Shown one piece after another: positions 17,999 to 25,886 of a DNA stretch of 64,000 nucleotides. Below the pieces are notes generated by a model. That model worked only from the letters and a program-made list of their open reading frames with translations, was not told the origin of the DNA and did no database searches. Origin of the DNA: Duganella radicis (lineage in GTDB: Bacteria > Pseudomonadota > Gammaproteobacteria > Burkholderiales > Burkholderiaceae_D); contig NZ_WNKY01000010.1 of NCBI RefSeq assembly GCF_009720825.1, positions 102,392 through 166,391 of the forward strand, read 5' to 3'. Numbering within the stretch: position 1 is the first letter of the stretch; each line of letters opens with the position of its first letter. The position numbers and the translations under genes are program-made.

Positions 17999-19870
17999 AT
18001 GAACTTGCTCGAAAAAATAGATTCCCCGGCCGACGTACGCAAACTGCCGTACAGCCAACTGACGCCGCTGGCGCATGAACTGCGCGCTTACCTGCTGGAT
18101 TCCGTGTCCAAGACCGGCGGCCACCTGTCGTCCAATCTGGGCACGGTGGAGCTGACGGTGGCGCTGCACTATGTGTTCAACACGCCGCACGACCGCATCG
18201 TGTGGGACGTGGGCCACCAGACCTATTCGCACAAGATTCTGACCGGTCGCCGCGACAAGATGTCGACGCTGCGCCAGCTGGGCGGCATTTCGGGCTTCCC
18301 GAAGCGCGACGAATCCGAGTACGACACCTTCGGCACCGCTCACTCGTCGACTTCGATTTCGGCGGCGCTGGGCATGGCGCAGGCGGCCAAGATCAAGGGT
18401 GAACATCGCCACGCCATCGCCGTGATCGGCGACGGTTCGATGACGGCCGGTATGGCCTTCGAAGCGCTGAACAACGCAGGTGTGCAGGACGACGTCAATC
18501 TGCTGGTGATCCTGAACGATAACGACATGTCGATCTCGCCGCCGGTGGGCGCGCTGAATCGCTATCTGGCGCGCCTGATGTCGGGCCAGTTCTACGCCGC
18601 CGCCAAGAACGTTGGCAAGTCGATGTTGCCGGCACCTGTGCTGGAGCTGGCGAAGAAGCTGGAAGAACACGCCAAGGGCATGGTGGTTCCGGCCACCATG
18701 TTCGAGGAATTCGGCTTTAACTACATCGGCCCTATCGACGGCCACGATCTGGACTCGCTGATCCCGACGCTGCAAAACATCAAGCAGCTGAAAGGCCCGC
18801 AGTTCCTGCACGTGGTGACCAAGAAGGGCCAGGGCTACAAGCTGGCCGAGGCCGAGCCTATCCTGTATCACGGCACCCCCAAGTTCAATCCGGCCGAGGG
18901 CATCAAGCCGGCCGCCGCGCCATCGAAGAAGACTTACACCGAGGTGTTTGGCGACTGGCTGTGCGACATGGCGGCCGCCGACAAAAAGCTGGTCGGCATC
19001 ACGCCGGCCATGCGCGAAGGCTCGGGCATGGTGCGCTTCGATCAGGAATACCCTGATCGCTACTTTGACGTCGGCATCGCCGAGCAGCACTCGGTGACCT
19101 TTGGCGCCGGCCTGGCATGCGAAGGCCTCAAGCCAGTGGTGGCGATTTACTCGACTTTCCTGCAACGCGCTTACGATCAGCTGATCCATGACGTGGCGCT
19201 GCAAAACCTGGACGTGACCTTTGCGCTGGACCGCGCAGGCCTGGTCGGTGCGGACGGCGCCACCCATGCAGGTAACTACGATCTGGCTTATCTGCGCTGC
19301 ATCCCTAACATGGTGGTGATGGCGGCGTCGGACGAAAACGAATGCCGCCAGATGCTGACCACCGGCTATCACTACAACGGCCCGGCCGCGATCCGCTATC
19401 CACGCGGCGCCGGCGTTGGCGCGGCGATTGCGAAGGAGCTGACGTCGATTAAAATCGGCAAGGGCGAGATCAAGCGCCAGGGCCAGAAGATTGCGATCCT
19501 GGGGTTTGGCTCGATGGTGGCGCCTTCGGTGGCCGCCGGCGAGACTTTGAACGCCACCGTGGCCAATATGCGCTTCGTCAAGCCGCTGGACGTGGAGCTG
19601 GTGAAGCAGCTGGCTGCCGATCACGATTACTTCGTGACGGTGGAAGAGGGCTGCATCATGGGCGGTGCTGGCGCCGCCGTGGCGGAAGCGCTGGCCGCCG
19701 AGGGCATCATCAAGCCCATGCTGATGCTTGGCCTGCCGGACAAGTTCATCGATCATGGCGATCCGGCCAAGCTGCTGGCCAGCGTGGGCCTGGATGCCGC
19801 GGGCATCACGGCTTCCATCAAACAGCGTTTTGCCGGCGACGAGCCGCGCCTGGTCGTTAATAACGGCTGA
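17999..19870 (+). CDS. dxs: 1-deoxy-D-xylulose-5-phosphate synthase
   Basis: This thiamine-diphosphate enzyme joins pyruvate and glyceraldehyde-3-phosphate in the first step of the non-mevalonate isoprenoid pathway. The 623 residues are full length. The substrate-site [13 protein letters not shown] lies near 72-85, the ThDP/Mg motif [18 protein letters not shown] at about 144-161, and the transketolase-like pyrimidine-binding region, including [14 protein letters not shown], at about 360-375. The start immediately follows the ispA stop. The 3' end overlaps the tail of a minus-strand gene remnant. Confidence 0.96.
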   Translation: MNLLEKIDSPADVRKLPYSQLTPLAHELRAYLLDSVSKTGGHLSSNLGTVELTVALHYVFNTPHDRIVWDVGHQTYSHKILTGRRDKMSTLRQLGGISGFPKRDESEYDTFGTAHSSTSISAALGMAQAAKIKGEHRHAIAVIGDGSMTAGMAFEALNNAGVQDDVNLLVILNDNDMSISPPVGALNRYLARLMSGQFYAAAKNVGKSMLPAPVLELAKKLEEHAKGMVVPATMFEEFGFNYIGPIDGHDLDSLIPTLQNIKQLKGPQFLHVVTKKGQGYKLAEAEPILYHGTPKFNPAEGIKPAAAPSKKTYTEVFGDWLCDMAAADKKLVGITPAMREGSGMVRFDQEYPDRYFDVGIAEQHSVTFGAGLACEGLKPVVAIYSTFLQRAYDQLIHDVALQNLDVTFALDRAGLVGADGATHAGNYDLAYLRCIPNMVVMAASDENECRQMLTTGYHYNGPAAIRYPRGAGVGAAIAKELTSIKIGKGEIKRQGQKIAILGFGSMVAPSVAAGETLNATVANMRFVKPLDVELVKQLAADHDYFVTVEEGCIMGGAGAAVAEALAAEGIIKPMLMLGLPDKFIDHGDPAKLLASVGLDAAGITASIKQRFAGDEPRLVVNNG

Positions 19871-20030
19871 TTACACGCGCCGCTTCGGCGGCGATTGCTT
19901 GGTAGCCGGCGTCGCCCGGGTGCAGGTGGTCGCCGCTGTCGTAGCGTTGTTGCATGCGTGACGGATGGTCTTTGTCGCGCAGCAGCGCATCCACATCGGC
20001 CACCGCGTCGAACTCCTTGCTCTCCCTGAT
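19857..20030 (-). pseudogene. C-terminal remnant of an SGNH/GDSL-type hydrolase
   Basis: Reading the minus strand in the frame that stops at TAA 19859-19857 gives FDAVADVDALLRDKDHPSRM, then QQRYDSGDHLHPGDAGYQAI and [11 protein letters not shown]. The D-x-H-P-G-D-A-G-Y-Q block is the conserved C-terminal Asp/His motif of SGNH hydrolases (lysophospholipase-like esterases). No upstream part containing the GDS serine motif is present; the similarity ends near 20030, so only the last 55-60 codons survive. The stop overlaps the 3' end of dxs. The boundary at 20030 is approximate. Confidence 0.6.
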
Positions 20031-20124
20031 CTGCGGTCGGCAGTCATCGGCGCTGCGCGCACGGCTGCTGCTGGATTATCTGACTGCCAAGATTGCCGCC
20101 CTGCCGGGCTACGCCGCCACCTGA
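20030..20124 (+). pseudogene. C-terminal remnant of a plus-strand gene, possibly a LysR regulator
   Basis: A plus-strand frame ending at TGA 20122-20124 reads QSSALRARLLLDYLTAKIAA followed by LPGYAAT. Codon use looks like coding sequence, and an Arg-x-Arg-...-Asp-Tyr-Leu pattern near the end resembles C-termini of LysR-type regulators (commonly R-x-R-x-F-x-D-F-L). No start or DNA-binding domain is present. It adjoins the oppositely oriented hydrolase tail, as expected if one deletion removed the 5' halves of two divergent genes. Identity is tentative. Confidence 0.35.
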
Positions 20125-20157
20125 TTTTCCTTGCCTCCGCCGAGGTGTGACCTATAT

Positions 20158-20178
20158 TGATATAAATAGTTTATATCA
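20158..20178. promoter_or_regulatory. Perfect 9-bp inverted repeat (operator candidate)
   Basis: TGATATAAA (20158-20166) and TTTATATCA (20170-20178) form a perfect palindrome around TAG, ending 10 bp before the GTG start of the M48 protease. It is very AT-rich in GC-rich surroundings and overlaps TATATT/TATAAAT sequences that could act as -10 boxes, so a repressor bound there would block transcription. As a hairpin it would sit just ahead of the ribosome-binding site GGGGGG. Confidence 0.45.
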
Positions 20179-20188
20179 GGGGGGCGCG

Positions 20189-20926
20189 GTGAAAGCGTTA
20201 CTCGCCAGTTTGCTGCTATCGACGGCCGCCGCTTCGGCGCAGGTGCCGGAATCCGGGCGTGTTCAGGAACTGAACTTCAGCGCCGAAGAGGTGGATGCCC
20301 GCATGGAAGACCGCTATATCGACCGCACCGTCGGGCTGGCGGCTGCCGGCAAGCTGGATGAGGACCGCGCCCTGCTGGCGCGCCTCCGCTACATCAGCAC
20401 CCAGCTGATACGCGAAGCTATCGAGTTGAAACCGGAAGCCGCCGCATGGCAATGGGAAGTGCACACCACCAGCGATCCTGAAGTTGACGCGATCTGCATG
20501 GCCGGTGGGAAGATCCTGGTCGGCAGCGCTTTTGTGCGCCAGTTGGCGCTTACCGACGGCGAACTGGCGACCTTGCTGGCACACGAAGTGGCGCACGTGG
20601 TGGCCGAACATGCGCGCGAAACCTTTTCCGAAGCGATGCTGCTGAACCGTTTGCCGGCGGTGCCGCTGGAGGTGGTGATGGCGCGGCTGGACAGCGATTT
20701 GTCGCTGCAAATCCGCCTGTCGAAATTGTCCAGCCTACAGGAATCCGAGGCCGACCAACTAGGTATGGTACTGGCGCACCGCGCCGGCTGGGCGGCGGAT
20801 GATATGGTGAGTTTCTACCGCAAGCTGGCCGCCAGCGAACAATCGGCGCTGGTGTCCGGCGCTTACCCGGCCACCGCCTCGCGCCTCAGCATGGCGCGCG
20901 GGATGACCCTGCTATTCGACTACTAG
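20189..20926 (+). CDS. Secreted M48 family metalloprotease
   Basis: The product starting at GTG 20189 has 245 residues and a signal peptide (about 1-18, VKALLASLLLSTAAASAQ). The zinc motif LLAHEVAHVVAEHARE (HExxH) lies near residues 130-146 and the third ligand in SLQESEADQLGM near 180-191, the arrangement of M48 (BepA/LoiP/YfgC-like) periplasmic proteases that degrade or quality-check outer-membrane proteins. Upstream in-frame ATG starts would fall before the palindrome and lack a secretion signal at their N-terminus. The run of G at 20179-20184 can serve as ribosome-binding site. It overlaps the convergent adenosyltransferase gene by 4 bp. Confidence 0.85.
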   Translation: MKALLASLLLSTAAASAQVPESGRVQELNFSAEEVDARMEDRYIDRTVGLAAAGKLDEDRALLARLRYISTQLIREAIELKPEAAAWQWEVHTTSDPEVDAICMAGGKILVGSAFVRQLALTDGELATLLAHEVAHVVAEHARETFSEAMLLNRLPAVPLEVVMARLDSDLSLQIRLSKLSSLQESEADQLGMVLAHRAGWAADDMVSFYRKLAASEQSALVSGAYPATASRLSMARGMTLLFDY

Positions 20927-21477
20927 CCGCGCTTGCGCTCGTGCTGCCACAGCACGTCGCTGCCGCCGGCGTAGCGGTTCAACACGCGGGACAGCACAAA
21001 CAACAGATCCGACAAGCGGTTCACATACTGGCGCGGATGCTCGTGGATGGTCTCGGCCTTGCCCAGCGTGACGATGGCGCGTTCGGCACGGCGGCACACG
21101 GTACGGCAGACGTGCGCCTGCGCCGCCGCGCGCGAGCCGGCCGGCAGGATGAATTCCGTCAGCGGCGGCAGGGTGGCGTTGTACTTGGCCAGCAGCTCGT
21201 CCAGGCGCTCGACATGCGCTTCCTTGATCATCTGATAGCCCGGGATGCACAACTCGCCGCCCAGATCGAACAGATCGTGCTGGATGGTGACCAGTTCCTC
21301 GCGCAGGTCGGCCGGCATGTCTTCGCACAGCAGCAGGCCGATATGCGAATTCAGTTCATCCACCTCGCCGATGGAGGTGATGCGCACGCTGTCCTTGTCG
21401 GTGCGGCTGCCGTCACCGAGGCCGGTGGTGCCGCCGTCGCCGGTGCGGGTGGCGATTTTAGAGAGTCGGTTGCCCAT
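20923..21477 (-). CDS. Cob(I)alamin adenosyltransferase, PduO/MMAB type
   Basis: The enzyme transfers the adenosyl group of ATP to cob(I)alamin to form adenosylcobalamin. The 184-residue product has the N-terminal ATP-binding KIATRTGDGGTTGLGDGSR (about 7-25), the VDELNSHIGLL motif near 39 and the C-terminal block CRRAERAIVTLG...NRLSDLLFVLSR (about 130-165), all typical of PduO-type enzymes. No other cobalamin gene is adjacent. It lies 6 bp downstream of the SUFU-domain gene on the same strand, so the two may be co-transcribed. Confidence 0.93.
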   Translation of the reverse strand: MGNRLSKIATRTGDGGTTGLGDGSRTDKDSVRITSIGEVDELNSHIGLLLCEDMPADLREELVTIQHDLFDLGGELCIPGYQMIKEAHVERLDELLAKYNATLPPLTEFILPAGSRAAAQAHVCRTVCRRAERAIVTLGKAETIHEHPRQYVNRLSDLLFVLSRVLNRYAGGSDVLWQHERKRG

Positions 21478-21483
21478 GATGGA

Positions 21484-22041
21484 TCAGCCTTTCGGCGCGA
21501 TGCTGGCGCGGCGTGGGTTATAGGGATCGAAGCCCGGCGTGTTCCAGAAATCCTGGATGCCCTTGGATTCGTACATCGGCACTTCCTCGTCGTACATCGG
21601 GAACAGGCCGGCCAGGAAGATGGTGCGGTCCGGCAGTTCGAATTTGATCTGCTCTTCGTTCATGAACTGCGGGCGATAGACGAAGCAGGCGTTCATGGCG
21701 CTGTCCTTCGACATCGGCTGATCCAGCTTGAACGAGGCCTGATAATGGAACGAGCTGTCGTTAAAGAAGGACTGCGCGATGTAGGCGGCGGCGCTGCCCC
21801 AGCCGGTGTCCTTGGTATGCAGCGTGAAGCTGAGTTCCGGCTTGCCCTGTTTCCAGTTGGGGTGATTGGCGTTGGACAGGCCGCAAGTGACGGCGGTGAG
21901 CATGTCCTGCGCCGGGAAGTCCTCAAAATAAAAGATCAGCATGCGTGGAAGGTTATCCAGCGCCACCTGACCAATCCTGGCCTGCACGCCGAACCGTTCT
22001 TCCAGCGCCAGGAGCCAAGCCTGTTCGAAATTGTATTCCAT
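21484..22041 (-). CDS. Suppressor-of-fused (SUFU) domain protein
   Basis: The C-terminal half carries SUFU-like blocks: AVTCGLSNANHPNW, SFFNDSSFHYQASFKLDQPM, FELPDRTIFLAGLFPMYDEE and the following MYESKGIQDFW. Bacterial SUFU proteins are often immunity proteins in polymorphic-toxin loci, but no toxin or secretion gene is nearby. The ATG at 22041 (185 residues, MEYNFEQAWLLALEERFG) is preferred because the longer frame to 22137 would leave only 5 bp to the divergent glcD start and no room for promoters. Neither start has a good Shine-Dalgarno. Co-transcription with the adenosyltransferase gene is likely. Confidence 0.7.
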   Translation of the reverse strand: MEYNFEQAWLLALEERFGVQARIGQVALDNLPRMLIFYFEDFPAQDMLTAVTCGLSNANHPNWKQGKPELSFTLHTKDTGWGSAAAYIAQSFFNDSSFHYQASFKLDQPMSKDSAMNACFVYRPQFMNEEQIKFELPDRTIFLAGLFPMYDEEVPMYESKGIQDFWNTPGFDPYNPRRASIAPKG

Positions 22042-22142
22042 ACTCGTGTTCCAGTAGTTGTAGTAGCTGCGCCCGAAAGAATACAACAAATCAGCGTTTG
22101 TGCTTACAATTGTTCCAATCCGTGTTTTCAGGCGCATAACCC

Positions 22143-23621
22143 ATGAACACTGTTTCTGATCTTGTCGCGCGGCGGGCGCAGGTGGCGGCGGCTTTGCAGC
22201 AAGTGCTGCCGGCGCGTGCTGTGTTGTCGGCGTTGGAGGATACCCGTCCGTATGAATGCGACGGGCTGGCGGCCTATCGCCAATTGCCGATGATTGTGGT
22301 GCTGCCCGATAGCGAGGAGCAGGTGGTGGCAGTGCTCAAGGTCTGCCGCGAGCTGGGTGTGCCGGTGGTGCCGCGTGGCGCTGGCACGGGCCTCTCCGGT
22401 GGCGCGATGCCGATAGCCGATGGCGTGGTGCTGTCGACGGCGAGGCTCAATCGCATCGTGCGCATGGATGCGTTTTCGCGTACAGCGGTGGTGCAGCCGG
22501 GCGTACGCAATCTGGCGATATCGGAAGCGGCGGCGCAGTATGGCTTGTACTACGCGCCCGACCCGTCGTCGCAGATCGCCTGCACCATCGGCGGCAATGT
22601 AGCCGAGAATTCGGGCGGTGTGCATTGCCTCAAATACGGCCTGACAGTACACAACGTGCTGCGTGTACGCATGGTGACCATGGATGGCGAGGTGGTGGAG
22701 CTGGGCAGCGAGGCGCTCGATGCGCCGGGACTCGATCTGCTGTCGGTGTTTATCGGCTCCGAGGGGATGCTGGGCATCGTCACCGAAGTGACGGTGAAGC
22801 TAGTACCCAAGCCAGCCACCGCGCGCGTGATCATGGCGTCGTTCGATGAGGTGGTGAAGGGCTGTCATGCGGTGGCGGCGCTGATCGCCGCCGGCATCAT
22901 TCCGGCCGGACTGGAGATGATGGACCAGACTTCCTCGCGCATGGTGGAGCCGTTCGTGAAGGCCGGCTACGATACCGATGCCGCCGCCATCCTGCTGTGC
23001 GAAGCCGACGGCACGGTAGAGGAAGTGGAAGAGGAAATCGCCCGCATGTCGGCGGTGTTGAATACGGCCGGTGCGATCGCCATCGCCGTGTCGCAGTCGG
23101 AGGCGGAACGTCTGAAATTCTGGTCTGGCCGCAAAAACGCTTTCCCGGCCGCTGGCCGCATCTCGCCGGATTACTACTGCATGGACGGCACCATTCCACG
23201 CAAGCGCCTTGGCGAAGTATTGGCCGGCATCGCGGCGATGGAGGTCAAGTATGGCCTGCGCTGCGCGAATGTATTCCATGCCGGTGATGGTAATCTGCAT
23301 CCGCTGATCCTGTTCAATGCGAATATCCCGGACGAATTCCACCGCGCCGAGGCGTTTGGCGCGGAGATCCTGGCGCTGTGTGTGGAAGTCGGTGGCACTA
23401 TCACCGGCGAGCATGGCGTCGGTATCGAGAAGATCGATTCGATGTGCGTGCAGTTCAAACCTGCCGAGCTGGAAGCGTTCTTCTCGGTGAAGCGCGGTTT
23501 CGATCCGCATGGATTGCTCAATCCCGACAAGGCGATCCCCACGCTGAACCGCTGCGCCGAATTTGGCAAGATGCGCGTCAGCGGCGGCGCACTGCCATTT
23601 TCCAACCTTCCGCGTTTTTGA
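22143..23621 (+). CDS. glcD: Glycolate oxidase subunit GlcD (FAD-linked)
   Basis: The catalytic flavoprotein subunit oxidises glycolate to glyoxylate. The 492 residues contain the PCMH-type FAD-binding half with VVPRGAGTGLSGGAMP near 75-90 and CTIGGNVAENSGGVHCLKYG near 140-160, and the C-terminal oxidase cap with NVFHAGDGNLHPLI near 375 and TGEHGVGIEK near 420. It is the first gene of glcDEF, 2 bp before glcE. No glcC regulator, glcG or transporter adjoins. D-lactate dehydrogenase-like activity cannot be excluded, but the glcE and glcF neighbours favour glycolate. Confidence 0.93.
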   Translation: MNTVSDLVARRAQVAAALQQVLPARAVLSALEDTRPYECDGLAAYRQLPMIVVLPDSEEQVVAVLKVCRELGVPVVPRGAGTGLSGGAMPIADGVVLSTARLNRIVRMDAFSRTAVVQPGVRNLAISEAAAQYGLYYAPDPSSQIACTIGGNVAENSGGVHCLKYGLTVHNVLRVRMVTMDGEVVELGSEALDAPGLDLLSVFIGSEGMLGIVTEVTVKLVPKPATARVIMASFDEVVKGCHAVAALIAAGIIPAGLEMMDQTSSRMVEPFVKAGYDTDAAAILLCEADGTVEEVEEEIARMSAVLNTAGAIAIAVSQSEAERLKFWSGRKNAFPAAGRISPDYYCMDGTIPRKRLGEVLAGIAAMEVKYGLRCANVFHAGDGNLHPLILFNANIPDEFHRAEAFGAEILALCVEVGGTITGEHGVGIEKIDSMCVQFKPAELEAFFSVKRGFDPHGLLNPDKAIPTLNRCAEFGKMRVSGGALPFSNLPRF

Positions 23622-23623
23622 AG

Positions 23624-24679
23624 ATGACTGTCTACGACGATTTCGCCGCCCGCATCCGCAGCACGCAAACGCCATTGCGCATACGTGGCGGCGGCACCAA
23701 GGACTGGTATGGCCAGGCGCTGAGTGGCGACGTGCTGGATACGCGCCTCAACAGCGGCATCATCTCTTACGAGCCGACGGAACTGGTGATTACCGCGCGT
23801 TGCGGCACGCCGCTGGCGGAGATCGAGGCTTTGCTGGCGCAGCACAACCAAATGCTGGCGTTCGAGCCGCCGCGCTATGAAGGTTCGACCATTGGTGGCG
23901 TGGTGGCCAGCGCGCTCTCCGGCCCGCGCCGCGCCAGTGCCGGCGCGGTGCGCGACTTTGTGCTGGGGGCAGTGCTGATGGATGGCCGCGGCGAGATTCT
24001 GCGCTTTGGCGGGCAGGTGATGAAGAACGTCGCGGGCTACGACGTGTCGCGCTTGCTGGCTGGTTCGCTGGGCACGCTGGGCTTGATATTGGAAGTGTCG
24101 CTCAAGGTGCTGCCTGTGCCGCTGCGCGAGGCCAGCCTGCGTTTCGAGATGAGCGAGATCGAGGCGTTGCGGCGCTTGAATGAATGGGCAGGGCAGCCGT
24201 TGCCGGTATCGGCCAGTTGCTGGCATCAGGGCGTGTTGTCGTTGCGCTTGTCGGGTGCCGGGGCGGCGGTGGAGGCGGCGCAGCGCAAGCTGGGCGGGCA
24301 GGCGCTGGATGATGGCGAAGCTGCGACATTCTGGGCCTCCCTGCGCGACCAGACGCACACATATTTCGATGGCGGCAGCTTGTGGCGCTTGTCGGTGCCG
24401 TCACATGCCAGCGCGCTCATTTTGGGTGGCGAGCAGTTAATTGAGTGGGGTGGTGCACAACGCTGGCTCAAGCTGGCGGATGATGGCGCCGGGCGCGCTG
24501 GCGCGATACGCCGCAGTGCGGCCGCCGCGGGCGGGCATGCGACCCTGTTCCGTGGAGGTGACAAGGGCGTTGGCGTGTTCCATCCGCTGGCGCCGGCGGT
24601 GGCGAAAATTCATGAGCGGCTCAAGCAGTCGTTCGATCCGGCCGGTATCTTCAATCCTGGGCGCATGTATGCAAACTAA
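23624..24679 (+). CDS. glcE: Glycolate oxidase subunit GlcE
   Basis: GlcE is a second, shorter FAD-binding subunit of the glycolate oxidase complex. The 351 residues begin MTVYDDFAARIRSTQTPLRI with RGGGTKDWYG near 21-30, EPPRYEGSTIGGVVA near 83-97 and GGQVMKNVAGYDVSRLLAGS near 127-146, and end NPGRMYAN. The ATG at 23624 is chosen because the longer upstream frame runs through glcD. The 3' end overlaps glcF by 11 bp, indicating coupled translation. Confidence 0.93.
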   Translation: MTVYDDFAARIRSTQTPLRIRGGGTKDWYGQALSGDVLDTRLNSGIISYEPTELVITARCGTPLAEIEALLAQHNQMLAFEPPRYEGSTIGGVVASALSGPRRASAGAVRDFVLGAVLMDGRGEILRFGGQVMKNVAGYDVSRLLAGSLGTLGLILEVSLKVLPVPLREASLRFEMSEIEALRRLNEWAGQPLPVSASCWHQGVLSLRLSGAGAAVEAAQRKLGGQALDDGEAATFWASLRDQTHTYFDGGSLWRLSVPSHASALILGGEQLIEWGGAQRWLKLADDGAGRAGAIRRSAAAAGGHATLFRGGDKGVGVFHPLAPAVAKIHERLKQSFDPAGIFNPGRMYAN

Positions 24680-25886
24680 TCTGGCGGACTTCATCAAGAA
24701 CACCCGCGAGGGCGAGGAGGCCGAGGCCATCTTGCGCGCCTGCGTGCACTGCGGCTTTTGCACGGCGACCTGTCCGACCTATCAGCTGCTGGGCGATGAA
24801 TTGGATGGGCCGCGTGGACGCATCTATCTGATCAAGCAGGTGCTGGAAGGCGCGGAGGTAACGGCGAAAACGCAGACGCACCTGGACCGCTGCCTGACCT
24901 GCCGCAATTGCGAAACCACCTGTCCGTCGGGCGTGAAGTATGGGCGGCTGGTGGATATTGGCCGCAAGGTGGTGGAAGAACGCGTGCCGCGCCCGCTGGG
25001 TGAGCGCATCAAGCGCAAGGTGTTGGCGGAGGGCTTGCCGCGCAAGGCTTTGTTTGGCGCGGCATTGAAGACAGGGCAGATATTCAGGCCGCTGCTGTCG
25101 CCGGCCTTGCAGGACAAGGTGCCGGGGCGGCAGAATGCCGGCGTGTGGCCGGCGCGCGAGCATGCGCGCAAGATGCTGGTGCTGGATGGCTGCGCGCAGC
25201 CGGCCATGGCGCCCAACATCAATGCCGCCACCGCGCGCGTGCTGGATGCGCTGGGTGTGCAGCTGATTGTCGCGCCGCGCGCAGGGTGCTGCGGTGCGCT
25301 GCGCCACCACTTGAACGAGCAGGAAGCGGCGCTGGATGACATGCGCCGTAATATCGACGCGTGGTGGCCGTACGTGGGCACGGTCGAGGCGATTGTCATG
25401 ACGGCGTCGGGCTGCGGCGCGACGGTGAAGGAATATGGCCACCTGCTGGCGCACGATCCGTCGTATGCGGAAAAGGCGGCGCGCGTCTCGGCGCTGACCA
25501 AAGACCTGAGCGAGATCATGCCGCAGTTCGAGGCGGAACTGGCGCAGAAGGCTCGCAGCGGCGCCGGGCGCGTGGCCTTCCATCCCCCTTGCACACTGCA
25601 ACACGGCCAACAGATTCGCGGCAAGGTCGAATCCGTGCTGCGCGCGGTGGGCGTGGACGTGGTGCTGTGCGCGGACAGCCATCTGTGCTGCGGCTCGGCT
25701 GGCACCTACTCGCTGCTGCAACCGGAACTATCGCTGCAACTGCGCGACCGCAAGCTGGCCAACCTGCAAGACACCGGCGCCCAAACCATCGTCTCCGCCA
25801 ACGTCGGCTGCACCGCCCATCTGCAATCGGGCACCGAAACGCCGGTCATGCACTGGATAGAACTGATCGACAAAGCCTTAAATTAA
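24669..25886 (+). CDS. glcF: Glycolate oxidase iron-sulfur subunit GlcF
   Basis: GlcF passes electrons from the GlcD/GlcE flavins to the quinone pool. Its 405 residues contain two ferredoxin-like 4Fe-4S motifs (CVHCGFCTATCPTYQ near 21-35 and CLTCRNCETTCPSG near 74-87) followed by two CCG domains (GCCGALRHH and the later LCCGSAGTYSLLQPE). The ATG at 24669 lies inside the end of glcE. The final 9 bp overlap the convergent GGDEF/EAL gene. Confidence 0.94.
   Translation: MQTNLADFIKNTREGEEAEAILRACVHCGFCTATCPTYQLLGDELDGPRGRIYLIKQVLEGAEVTAKTQTHLDRCLTCRNCETTCPSGVKYGRLVDIGRKVVEERVPRPLGERIKRKVLAEGLPRKALFGAALKTGQIFRPLLSPALQDKVPGRQNAGVWPAREHARKMLVLDGCAQPAMAPNINAATARVLDALGVQLIVAPRAGCCGALRHHLNEQEAALDDMRRNIDAWWPYVGTVEAIVMTASGCGATVKEYGHLLAHDPSYAEKAARVSALTKDLSEIMPQFEAELAQKARSGAGRVAFHPPCTLQHGQQIRGKVESVLRAVGVDVVLCADSHLCCGSAGTYSLLQPELSLQLRDRKLANLQDTGAQTIVSANVGCTAHLQSGTETPVMHWIELIDKALN

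Larger units (their letters stand above)
19871..20188. other. Gene-poor stretch between dxs and the M48 protease
   Basis: This 318-base stretch has no intact gene. It contains the hydrolase tail and the plus-strand tail, then a short AT-rich promoter-like segment (20145-20180) with the palindrome just ahead of the M48 protease start. No tRNA, terminator or insertion-sequence end is recognisable at the junction near 20030. Confidence 0.6.
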
